DNA of 64,000 nucleotides from Symbiodinium sp. CCMP2592 (lineage: Eukaryota > Sar > Dinophyceae > Suessiales > Symbiodiniaceae): assembly GCA_905221615.1 (NCBI GenBank), contig CAJNDT010006001.1:383173-447172 (forward strand). The letters run 5' to 3'. The notes beneath the pieces are model-generated. The model made no database searches. It saw nothing but the letters and a program-made list of their open reading frames with translations, and had not been told where the DNA came from. This document shows positions 31,341 through 40,284 of the stretch, in pieces (positions within the stretch are counted from its first letter, which is position 1; each line of letters begins with the position of its first letter). The translations under genes were made by a program, and so were the position numbers.

Positions 31341-31847
31341 ATGCACAGACTGGATCGGCGCAATTGGCGCCCCCCAGTGGAGATAGCGAGCGAGGTCTTC
31401 GACATGCCCCCGGAGAACTTCTGGCTGAGGGCCCCAACCGAACGACCAGAACGACTGCACCTCAAAGGCCAGCGAGTTCACTCCATAATTGCGGTAGCCG
31501 AACATGCCCACCACGTCCGCGAGCAGATGAGGATAGTGATCCTGGACTTGCGCCCAATTGGCCTTTGGATACAGTTGGCAGCTGCAGAGGACGGGCTGTT
31601 TGAGCCGGGTATCTACTTGGAGGGCCTACAGGTCGAAGTTGTGGAGGGCTACTCACTGGTTGTGCATGGGGGTGTCAAGCAGAGAAACCGGCGTATTCTG
31701 AGCGTCGAGGATGGCGAGGTCCTCATGGTCACCCTTGAGGAGACGGGACATCTGACCCTGGAGGTCCTCACTCGTCGGATATTTCGGAAAACGGGGAGCC
31801 TCCTACAGGACCAGGCCCCTTTGGACCCCCCCCACCGCAGCCAGTGA
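31341..31847 (+). CDS. LINE second reading frame, same frame after a single UAA
   Basis: 168 codons begin directly after the ORF1 stop (UAAAUG), in the same frame: MHRLDRRNWRPPVEIASEVF and so on, with HVREQMRIVILDLRPIG and a beta-rich end. No domain recognised. It may be part of ORF1 reached by read-through, or part of the polyprotein separated by a mutation. Confidence 0.5.
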   Translation: MHRLDRRNWRPPVEIASEVFDMPPENFWLRAPTERPERLHLKGQRVHSIIAVAEHAHHVREQMRIVILDLRPIGLWIQLAAAEDGLFEPGIYLEGLQVEVVEGYSLVVHGGVKQRNRRILSVEDGEVLMVTLEETGHLTLEVLTRRIFRKTGSLLQDQAPLDPPHRSQ

Positions 31848-31962
31848 ATCGAAGAAGCAGATCACCAAGGAGACCAGCACGGCGAAATGGTGAAGATACA
31901 GGCCCGCAGCCCCTAGCTCTGAGCGAACATCTCCCTCCGGTCGTCTACGAGATCGATGGAGA

Positions 31963-32706
31963 ATGCAGTTTGATGTGGGAAAGTTGCCACTGAAGCCGGC
32001 AACAGAAAAGGCCAGAAGCAACCTAGTCCACTGGAGCCAAGTTCTTGCAGCCAGAGGACCCGACCAGCGATTGGAAGCACACCTCTACACCGACGGCTCC
32101 TACTATGAAAGCCAAGGCCGTAGCGGTTTTGGCGTGGCAATCCTACTGCAGTGCGCGGGCCTCCTTGCACTCTTCGGTGTATTTGGTGGCACAGTGCAGT
32201 GTGATGCAAGTGATGTGTGGGCATTTGCAGCACCTCAGGCCTTAAAAGTTGAGCAGATTGCCATTGCGGCGGCCCTACTCTGGATCGGACAGAGCCGTGC
32301 TAGCCTTCCGTTGGATGCAGCCCTCATTGCTTATGACTGTCAAGTTGCTGGCATGGGAGCCACTGGCCAGTGGCATCACTATGGAGACTTTGGGGCCAAG
32401 GTCAGAGCACTAGAGGCTACGGTCGACGAGTTGATGTGCAGCCAGTTGGAGTTTCGACACACGAAGGCCCATGTTGGCCAGGAGTGGAACGAGCTGGCTG
32501 ACACAGTTGCCAAGGCTTGTGCTGAGCCCAATCACGGGGTGCCAACGGTTCCGGACGATGTGTGCCGGGCATTTATGGACCTGGATCTCAGTTGGGCAAT
32601 GAGTGTGTTGCGGGCCCGACAGCTCGGAGACCTGAACATCAGGGCAAATGGCTGGTGGTACCGGAAGCAGTGCCGAAGCCCAGCCCACTCAAGGCGGCGG
32701 ATCTGA
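31963..32706 (+). CDS. LINE RNase HI domain, located before the endonuclease
   Basis: Catalytic motifs: AHLYTDGSY (Asp), KVEQIAIAAALLW (Glu), LIAYDCQVAG (Asp) and FRHTKAHVGQEWNELADTVA (His and Asp). This is a full RNase HI active-site set. The domain would cleave RNA in RNA:DNA hybrids during target-primed reverse transcription. In most LINEs with RNase H it follows the RT; here it precedes the endonuclease. The frame is lost at about 32.66 kb, where the endonuclease frame takes over. Confidence 0.75.
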   Translation: MQFDVGKLPLKPATEKARSNLVHWSQVLAARGPDQRLEAHLYTDGSYYESQGRSGFGVAILLQCAGLLALFGVFGGTVQCDASDVWAFAAPQALKVEQIAIAAALLWIGQSRASLPLDAALIAYDCQVAGMGATGQWHHYGDFGAKVRALEATVDELMCSQLEFRHTKAHVGQEWNELADTVAKACAEPNHGVPTVPDDVCRAFMDLDLSWAMSVLRARQLGDLNIRANGWWYRKQCRSPAHSRRRI

Positions 32707-34380
32707 TCCCAGTGGTGGAGCACAATCAACGAGGGTGCCGGAAAGCAGCCCGCCAACTACAGCTGAAGTGCCTCTCGGTTAATATACAGGGCCTACGAGG
32801 AAAACACTGCTACTTGGACGAGCAGTGGCACCAAGGATGCTATCAGATGGTTTTCCTCCAGGAGACGAAAGACTCAGGGGGAAGCACTACTGGAGATTGG
32901 CCACTCAGTCCAATGGACACTGGGGCACCGCGGTATGGGTCCATAAGCAGCTCGGCTGTATGACAGTCGAGAACCAGCCTGTCCAGGTCGCCCTCACGGA
33001 TATGCGTATCGTGCACCAGGACCCCAGACTGCTCATGGTTGAAATCACCAAGGGTGAGCTAGTGATTGTGGCCTTTGCTGCGCATGTACCTCATGCAGCC
33101 AAAAAGGTGGAGCGTTCCGAATTCCTCACGGTCCTCGAGGAACGGCTGCGGCATGCAAGTCGCGCGGCTATTGTCGTTGGTGGAGTAGACGTCAACGGCC
33201 GCCCACCATTGGAGTTTGAGAACGTAACCGGCGGCTTGGCCTTCGGCGACAGTGACCACGCTGGCCGACAGTTCGTCAACGTTGCGGCCAAGGCTGGCCT
33301 CTGGCTGCCTTCAACGTTTGAAGGCATCCACGATGGGGAGTGCGCTACCTTTCAACATGCGAACGGAAATCGTCATCGGATCGACTTCATGACCCTGGGT
33401 GGTGATGCTTACGTTACGAGCGTACAGAGCTGGGTTGAAGATGACTTGGACCTCGCGGCGCAACGAGATGACCATTGGGCCGTGGCGGTGCAGATCACTG
33501 GGTACACCTCTCGGCAACCTACACAGAGTAGGCTGGCCAAGCCCAAGTATGACCGCCACAAAATGATGAGTGTGGAAGGCCGTGCTATCCTGGAGAAAGC
33601 CTGGCGAGACTATGTGCCCCCGCCGTGGTGGGAACATGTAGATGTACATTGTCGACACATGCAGACGTACGTCACGGACACCCTCGTCAAGCATTTTACT
33701 GCTGGACCAGGGCAACAACGAGCAACCTACATCACGGATGTGGTGTGGGCTTGGAGGGCGGCCAAGCTCCAGTTCAAGAAGAAGGTACAGCATCGGCGAC
33801 GTCTATGGCATCAGGCTATGCGAGCGGCGTTCCATCAATGGAAGGATGGCGGTGACCCCGAGGTCGAGGCTCTGATCAGTAAGGAAGGATTGCTGTATCA
33901 ATTGGCCTCCGGGGCGATCGGTGTTGTCACCCAGCGCATCAAGAAGGCCATGAATGTGAGCAAGAACGAGTATCTCCAGAAACTCGTCACTAACGGGCCC
34001 CAATCAGCGTGCCAACTGCTGCGACGAGCCCGTGGTATTGGTATTGGGGGTAAACGTGGACGACAAGGTCGCAAGCCCCTACCAGCATTGAGTGATGGTG
34101 CCGGCGGGGTGGCCAGCACTCAAGAGCAACACGATGCGATTTGGCTGAACCACTTTGCCGATCAGGAGCATGGCCAATGTATGAGTGTGGAGGACTTCCT
34201 GAAAGAGCAGGATGGCCCGCGAGATGCAGGCACAGTCATGCAATGGAAGGTCACGGATCTGCCGACGTTGCAGGAGGTGGAAGGTGTCCTGCGTTCGGTG
34301 CCGGTGGGAAAAGCATACGGACTTGATCTTATACCGGGCGAAGCAGTCGCGGCCGCCCCACCGGCTGCAGCGGCCGCTGA
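32660..34380 (+). CDS. LINE AP-endonuclease and RT N-terminal region
   Basis: Starts in one frame (LKCLSVNIQGLRGKHCYLDE, VFLQETK with the metal-binding Glu) and changes frame at about 32.88 kb inside a run of five G. It continues with GTAVWVHKQL, IVVGGVDVNGRPP (Asp/Asn), RHRIDFM and RDDHWAVAV (Asp-His), the classic exonuclease-endonuclease-phosphatase set. A long linker leads to RT block 1 (VPVGKAYGLDLIPGE) before the frame is lost near 34.37 kb. The endonuclease would nick target DNA. The frame continues open to 34594 but only as a shadow. Confidence 0.75.
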
Positions 34381-34990
34381 TGACCAAGGCGGCGGCAGGG
34401 TTGCAACAACCTCTGCAGTGGCGAGGAGGAGCGATACACTCTGCCTGGAAGGGCAGCGGAGAGATTGCGGAGACATCCAGCCATCGCTCGTTGTTTATCA
34501 GCAGCGTCCTCGGCAAGGCGTTCCACCGCCTCCTCCGGAACAAAACTGGAACCTTCCTCCAGGCGGAATTGCACGAAATGCACTTGGGCAGTAAAAGACA
34601 TTGCCTTATTTCTTTCGCTACGCTCTACATCATGAGCCACATGCGATGGTGCAAGAGCCGTGCCCAATCGGCTGGTGTGCTATTTTTGGACACAGCCGCC
34701 GCTTATTATTCCATCCTCCGAGAGGCGGCCATGGGCGACATCAGATATGACGAAACGATTGCCCGGCTGATGAGGAGGTTCAACATGGATGCAGAGGACA
34801 TGAGTGGTCTCTGGAAGGTCATCCGGAATGGAGGAGTTTTAGGTGAGGCTGGAGCCCCGCATCCAGTCAGAGCAATGATACAAGATGTTCACCACCGGAC
34901 CTGGTGTGTAACGAAGCATACCAATGGGCAACGTCTCGCGGCAACATATGCTGGAAGCCGTCCGGGGGAATCCCTGGCGGACGCCATCTT

Positions 34991-35021
<31 letters not shown>

Positions 35022-35039
35022 TCCCGAGTCGTTGGGTGA
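34330..35039 (+). CDS. LINE reverse transcriptase, fingers and palm A
   Basis: RT blocks: RGGAIHSAWKGSG, SSHRSLFISSVLGKAFHRLL, palm A AGVLFLDTAAAYYSI (catalytic Asp) and GSRPGESLADAIFAY. The coding sequence is then broken by a (TA)n tract at 34993-35021, read as Ile-Tyr repeats, and stops at 35039. Without the tract the sequence would run on toward the WADD box. Confidence 0.75.
34993..35021. repeat. (TA)n microsatellite inside the RT coding region
   Basis: About 14 TA units exactly between two conserved RT blocks. It disrupts the reading frame. Confidence 0.9.
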
Positions 35040-35105
35040 AGTGGCCCACGGTGAGGGATTACTCAGCGAGATCGCCTACGACCCCGAAAGTGGTGTGTTT
35101 GGTAA

Positions 35106-36848
35106 ACCAAGTGCGGGCGAGGAGGTTGTCCTAAGGGACACAACTGGGCCGACGACACGGCGGTGCCATTCGCGGACAGTGACCCATTGCGGATGTTGGC
35201 CAAGGCTAGCCGCCTGGCTTCGGTCACAATCTCGGTCTGCCAGTCACATGGTCTACAGCCCAACCTACGACGTGGCAAGACGATGGTCGTGATTTCGATG
35301 ATGGGCAAAGGAGCCTCCCGGGCGAAGAGAACTCACTTTGGACATGGGCGCCCCACCTTGATGCTCCACGACCTGCAAATGGAGGTGGGCATCACCCCCC
35401 AGTATGTCCACTTAGGTGGAGTGGTTGATACGAGGTGCACAATGAAGCCGGAGATGCGACGAAGGTTGGCAATGGCGGGGGCAGCCTATGAGGCTGCCCA
35501 GAACCTTCTCTACAACAACCGGCGACTGCCATTGGAGACCAGAGCCCAGCTTTTCCACACGACCATCCTCTCGACCTTCTACAACCTGGCGATTTGGGTC
35601 CCGAGTGGACCAGTATGGGAGCAAATGGCCAGTGGATACACAAGGATCTTGAGGAGATTGCTGGGGCCTACGGTGGGATGGCAAAGAGTGTACCGTGTCC
35701 CGGGCCCTTTTGTACACCTGGCCGCGAACCAATGGCGACTAGAGCATGAGGCGACCAAAAGCCGCATGAGTCTCTTAGTGGCCATGGCTCGGAATGGTCC
35801 TGAAACGCTGTGGGCTATTTTACAACAGGAGCAGTCATGGCTGCAAGTGGTCTGTGAGGACCTTCGCCAGCTGGCGATCGAGTACCCGGAGCTCCCCCAG
35901 GCTTGTGAAGCAGACTGGGCCAGGTGGGTCGGATACCTTCGTGACGAGCCGGGGCCCTTCAAGCTCAAAGTCAAGCGGATGCTACAGAAGCGACACGAGC
36001 AGCAGTGCCGGCATGAGGCGTGCCAGGTGGGCCTGTGGGGCCTCTACCGAAAGGCGTCCAGCAAGATTCGTGGATGGGCTACCACAACCACATGGAGCTG
36101 CCGGCAATGCGTGCGGCAGTTCAAGTCCAAAGGTGGGCTCGGGGCCCACATGTTTAAGACTCACAACCGAGCTGCCACATTTCGCAGCTGTGTGGTTGGA
36201 ACTACCTGCAGAGCATGCGGGCTCCAGCTGTGGTCATCGGCGAGACTAGCCACGCACCTGCGCGATACTCCCAAGTGCGTCAGCAGGCTGAGGGCGGCTG
36301 GGCTCACTGCGGAAAGTTTGCTGCCAGGGTTGGGAAGCAGGGCAGCGCGTCAAGCGTATGTCGAGGAGTACAAGCTGGCGCCCGCGAAGCAGACGCAGAG
36401 GCCCCTGACCGCGTTGGAAGGGCCACAGTGGTCGGAGACACAGCTCGAGGCCTACCGGCAGCTATGTGATGCTCTGCACCAACAGCCCCAATGGGACAGC
36501 GAACAGGAGATTATGGAGGCGATCCTGCGAAGCCTACAGTCCAGTCCCTTGTACTCCGAGGAGGAGCAGGAGATTGTGGCCTACATCGGCGGTGAGTTTG
36601 ACGAGCTCTACAGGGCGGACATCCACGAACCATGGACTCTGGAAGTCTTCGAGCGGCTACGTGGAGTGATCAAGAACGCCGGTGCATGGCTGCACCCCTA
36701 CACTGAGGAGGATAGCGAAAGCACTGGCAATGACCAGTCGCTCTCCCAGTTTCTGAAGGGCGAAGCCCCAAACTGGGAAGCCTTAATTACTCAAGTCGAG
36801 TCGTCAGCAGTGCGGGACCCTGACATGCCAGCTATACAAACTGGATGA
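35106..36848 (+). CDS. LINE reverse transcriptase palm C to C-terminal zinc fingers
   Basis: The frame from 35106 contains HNWADDTAVPF, the catalytic palm C box (YADD-type with Trp), then thumb-like sequence (YVHLGGVVDTRCTMKPEMRR). A C2H2 finger follows (CRQCVRQF...GAHMFKTH), then a second CRACGLQL...THL finger-like segment typical of algal LINEs. It stops at 36848 because of a frame change near 36.82 kb. Confidence 0.75.
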   Translation, partial: TKCGRGGCPKGHNWADDTAVPFADSDPLRMLAKASRLASVTISVCQSHGLQPNLRRGKTMVVISMMGKGASRAKRTHFGHGRPTLMLHDLQMEVGITPQYVHLGGVVDTRCTMKPEMRRRLAMAGAAYEAAQNLLYNNRRLPLETRAQLFHTTILSTFYNLAIWVPSGPVWEQMASGYTRILRRLLGPTVGWQRVYRVPGPFVHLAANQWRLEHEATKSRMSLLVAMARNGPETLWAILQQEQSWLQVVCEDLRQLAIEYPELPQACEADWARWVGYLRDEPGPFKLKVKRMLQKRHEQQCRHEACQVGLWGLYRKASSKIRGWATTTTWSCRQCVRQFKSKGGLGAHMFKTHNRAATFRSCVVGTTCRACGLQLWSSARLATHLRDTPKCVSRLRAAGLTAESLLPGLGSRAARQAYVEEYKLAPAKQTQRPLTALEGPQWSETQLEAYRQLCDALHQQPQWDSEQEIMEAILRSLQSSPLYSEEEQEIVAYIGGEFDELYRADIHEPWTLEVFERLRGVIKNAGAWLHPYTEEDSESTGNDQSLSQFLKGEAPNWEALITQVESSAVRDPDMPAIQTG

Positions 36849-37059
36849 CTCCTGGGAAGCAGCAGGGGAGCTGTCCAGTGGCGACCATGTAACCGCTGCC
36901 GCGTTGCACGACCCGCTTTGCTTTGTCCCCAGAACAGTTGTGTCGCTTTGGGAGCAGGCCTGTACAGGCAAGGTTGATGCGATCCTCGCGACGAATGCGT
37001 TCTGGAAGAGCCCATATGGCCCGCTGTTCAGGGCGCTGAAGGCTGATGTGCAATCTTAA
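36826..37059 (+). CDS. LINE C-terminal tail in a shifted frame
   Basis: Overlapping the previous stop, another frame reads CQLYKLDDSWEAAGELSSGD, then FVPRTVVSLWEQACTGK, then FWKSPYGPLFRALKADVQS, and a TAA at 37057-37059. It is the natural continuation after a one- or two-base change. Confidence 0.55.
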   Translation, partial: CQLYKLDDSWEAAGELSSGDHVTAAALHDPLCFVPRTVVSLWEQACTGKVDAILATNAFWKSPYGPLFRALKADVQS

Positions 37060-37099
37060 TTAGTGCCGCGTACACCACTGAAAGCCTCGAAATGGAAAA

Positions 37100-37105
<6 letters not shown>

Positions 37106-37135
<30 letters not shown>
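37106..37135. repeat. (TA)n microsatellite at the LINE 3' border
   Basis: About 15 TA units, 47 bp after the LINE stop codon and directly abutting F3 copy 37136. Confidence 0.9.
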
Positions 37136-37137
<2 letters not shown>

Positions 37138-37231
37138 GAGTTTCCGAAAATAGGGGACCTTAATATACTACTAGTACTCTAAATACCTTACAAGGCCCCA
37201 ACATAAGGTACCTTCATTTTCGGAAACGCCC
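37136..37231 (+). mobile_element. F3 TIR element
   Basis: GGGAGTTTCCGAAAATAGGGG at the left and TTCATTTTCGGAAACGCCC at the right. The 25 bp after the right end (CATATTATACCACATAGATATTTT) are shared with the copy at 44807. Confidence 0.8.
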
Positions 37232-38280
37232 ATATTATACCACATAGATATTTTTTGTATTTTTGTTGTTATTGTGATATGTACTTTGCTATTATATGTT
37301 GAATAATTACATATGTTTTTGTATACTGATATACCCTAGAGTGCTAGTAGTAGTTATATGTTAATATTCATACTGCATGTTACTATATACAAGTAATATC
37401 GTGTGTTATATACGCAGGTAAGCATACACCAAGCTGCACCTTATCGCATAGCACTACAGGCTCCATGCGCACAGCCTCCATAGCATCAAGCACACACCCC
37501 CGGAACCTCCCGCAACCCATGCATCTACGCGGACTCGAACAGCACTACGTCCCATCGTTCAAAAATAACCATGCCAAGCGGTCCCATCGTCACATTGGCA
37601 TCTGCTCTCCGACAGTGTTAAGATGAGCCGCCCATCTCGCAGCCCAGGGTCCGAAAGAATCAAGTCCAGCTCGGCCGCAGGTGAGACCTCGCTAGCTGCA
37701 GAGGGGTTCCTCCATGCGCAGGCGAGTTGGATAAGACTCATGGTATCAGAATGTAATAGTAAGGCAGTGAGGAGAACAGTATTCGTACAAGTTAGTAGTC
37801 ATGGATTGGCAGTTAGGTGGAGCCATGTTGCACGTCTCCCTTCCCAGCTGCGAACAGGAAGTCTCCATATCCACCAACAACATGTAGAAGCGGCCCACGG
37901 GGATTGCGCGAGAGGCTGCCAAAGCCCCCGATCAACAAAACTTCTACTCCGCGTCGGCGCCCGCCAGTGCAAAAACAGAAGTGGCTCTGCCTCTTGTGGT
38001 GATCGGGCCAGTAGGACGGCTCCAAGACTGTAGGCTCCAGACCAGTATTGCCACATCCCTCCTTTGAGTGGTAAGGCCAAGCTCCAGCAAGTTTACTTTG
38101 TAAGCTAATGTGAGTCGTGACAGCTCGCTTTGGCAGTAACAATTAGTAACAGTGCTACGATTGTTTACATGTTTGTCTTGGTCCGTCCTTTGCCTTGTCG
38201 CTTGATGTGTCTTTCCCTGTGTTGGTCTTTCCCTCTCTGTCTCTCTCTCTCTCTCTCTTCTGCTGGCTCTTTCGCCGAGA
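37232..38280. other. No recognised gene
   Basis: 37232-37420 is AT-rich. 37623-38140 has overlapping open frames on both strands without motifs. Confidence 0.35.
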
Positions 38281-39143
38281 TGCCCGCTGTTGCTTCCCTT
38301 CATTCGAGCCTTGCTTCGTCTCGCACTTTCGTCCCGGCTGGCAGGCTGCTTGAGCTCGGACGCAGCGTGGCTGCGCGTCAGGCGTTCTGCCTGCGGAGTG
38401 CTCGCAGGCATGTCAGGGCGCAGCGACTCCAGAGCAAAGAGTCGACGGATGTAGGATTTTTTTGTTGGGGAGGTCTTCGGTCAGATATACAAAGCAAGCT
38501 CAATAACTAAGATCTATAAAAGGAAGGGTGTTTGCCACGGAACTGACGATGAAGTCTGGTGATTCTTGTGTAATCTGCCGTGATGATAGAACGACCTTGA
38601 ACCATCTCGAAAGTCTCTGCGCTGGCAGTTGCGCATGCGCAGCTTTGCACAAGGCATGTCCCAGAGGGATGAAGTCCACAGAAAGGGTCATGGGACTTAG
38701 TAACTGTAGGGCTATAACTAGGGCAACTATACTTACAACTACTTAGAACCCCACTTAATTAAGGTACTTCTAACCTTACTTACCAAGTCCCATGATCCTC
38801 CAGCAGTTCCATTGAATCTCATAGCTTTGCCCGGCTGGCCTTTCTCCACGACTTTGTTTTCCGGTTTCATCAGAGCCACTCACCAGAAGAAGCACACGTG
38901 GACGGAGCCCGGCCCCGCTCGAATTACGATTTACGATGTAGATCCGACTGCATGCCCAGCTTTTGGACGTTTTGCGCCAGCAGTGGCGTCTTTATCTCTC
39001 GAGACAAAAGCGAGACATGGACTCCATGTGCTGCGCGGTTTGCATGTTTAGGTTTAATACTGAGCAATGTTGCACATGACATACGTAGTTTCCAAAAGAT
39101 GGAGCCCACAATCCTACCTGTCGAGTGTCGTTTAGATGTGTGA
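38281..39143 (+). CDS. Cys/His-rich, RING-like protein interrupted by F1 copy j
   Basis: A likely N-terminal piece 38281-38450 (MPAVASLHSSLASSRTFVP) has an Arg/Ser/Ala-rich, transit-peptide-like composition. Exon 38540-38681 reads SGDSCVICRDDRTTLNHLES, then LCAGSCACAALHKACPRGMKS. The CxxC...CxxxCxC...H..C pattern resembles a degenerate RING/U-box-type zinc site. After F1 copy j the frame resumes at 38807 (SIESHSFARLAFLHDFVFRF) and stays open for 112 codons to a TGA at 39141-39143. Leaving out the element keeps frame, either at its ends or by removing one TCCA repeat. Function unknown; ubiquitin ligase activity is only a possibility. Confidence 0.5.
38682..38806 (+). mobile_element. F1 TIR element, copy j (intron)
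   Basis: GAAAGGGTCATGGGACTTAG at the left and ACCAAGTCCCATGATCCTCC at the right. The usual GATCATG donor is mutated to GGTCATG here. TCCA flanks both sides (38675-38678 and 38808-38811). Confidence 0.8.
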
Positions 39144-39950
39144 TGCTTTTAGCCACTGTCACGGATGGCCAGCGTCTGCGTGGCATCACGCTGATTGACT
39201 GCTGATTGTCAAGCTACTGCATGTCTGCCCTCGGCTGCAAGGAACTGCATGTTGATGCCTGCAAGGCAAGGCCTGTAGAACTAGACTCACATGCGCAGCT
39301 GCACTTCTCCCAGGTCAGAGCCATGAGCACTGCTACCGTACCGTAATCTTTCTGGGCGCGTCCCTATCAGCAGATGCAGGTTACAGCTCATAGATCTCAT
39401 CCCCTGCCTCTCTGCTCTTGTCTTTGCGCCATGTACCACGAGGGGCAGGACCGAGAGCGTCGGAAGGCTCCTTTGCTCTGCACGCCTGATGTGATACTGT
39501 AGTATAGCATGAATCATGGTATTTGACATTGAGGTTAGTTTATGTCCCATTAACGTATACTACAGTACATGTCTAGACTATACCATGCTATTGTGGCACT
39601 GCTGAGATCTTTCAAGAGGCGCGGGAAGAGAGCACGGAATTGGCCCTGAAAAGCCTGCCACCCAGAGATCTACAGCGACAGCGAGGCAACTAGTAGAACC
39701 AGGGGTTATGGCATTATGCTGTAGAGGTTGTTTTGAGATCAGTGTTTGTGTTTGTGATCTGAGCAAGGTCAATACCCTGTACCAGAGGCGTCCTGCCCCT
39801 GGATATGATGGAAGAGCTTTGGAAAGGACGGTCGATGGCAAGCATAAAGCATATGTGCAGACTTGGTGGCTGCTGAAGGGCTCGACACATCCAAAACAGA
39901 CAGTGAGGTGAGTGAAGTTTAGGCATTTGCTCGTGAACCTGACAGTCGCC
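39144..39950. other. No recognised gene
   Basis: Open frames on both strands without motifs; possible introns of the following fragment. Confidence 0.35.
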
Positions 39951-40199
39951 ATGGTAAGGCCGAAGAAGGAGGCCTCCGGCGGGCCCTCGCTCATCGAGTT
40001 TAGCACAGAGGTCCCCATCTCAGCGGCGCGGTATGGACGCTGAGACTTGTACCACGAGTACCCTCCAGATAGCAGACAGCGCCAGCACCAGTGACAGAGG
40101 CGCGGGATGATCCCAACGAGGGCCTCATTTTTGGCGACATGCCGGAGTCTCGGCTCTCTTCGCATCTCTCTGTCGCTTTGTCTCCCATTCTCTCCTCAA
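39951..40199 (+). CDS. Two candidate exons before F1 copy k
   Basis: Exon about 39930-40043 (LVNLTVAMVRPKKEASGGPS, LIEFSTEVPISAAR) and exon about 40102-40199 (ARDDPNEGLIFGDMPESRLS, SHLSVALSPILSSK), preceded by GACAGAG. Both read as protein and lie next to a truncated F1 element that begins where the second exon ends. No domain. Confidence 0.4.
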
Positions 40200-40204
40200 A
40201 GTCT

Positions 40205-40284
40205 GTTTAGTCATAGTTAGGACAACTATACCTATAACCACTTATAACCCCAATTTTGCCAAGTCCCATGATCCTCCCAAGTAG
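40205..40284 (+). mobile_element. F1 TIR element, copy k (left end truncated)
   Basis: AGTCATAGTTAGGACAACTA through CCAAGTCCCATGATCCTCCC then AAGTAG. Confidence 0.75.

Larger units (their letters stand above)
29715..37059 (+). mobile_element. LINE retrotransposon, about 7.3 kb, frame-shifted
   Basis: In order: ORF1-like coiled-coil protein, a short second reading frame, RNase H, AP-type endonuclease, reverse transcriptase, Cys/His fingers and a C-terminal tail. At least five frame changes (about 31.85-31.96, 32.66, 32.88, 34.37 and 36.82 kb) and a (TA)n insertion in the RT mean this copy is not functional as written. It is bordered by (AT)n at both ends. No target duplication could be identified. 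Confidence 0.85.

Noticed and set aside
34212-34594. Overlapping frames of the LINE read as two genes
   Set aside because: They are one reverse transcriptase split by frame changes; the non-motif part of each frame is a shadow.
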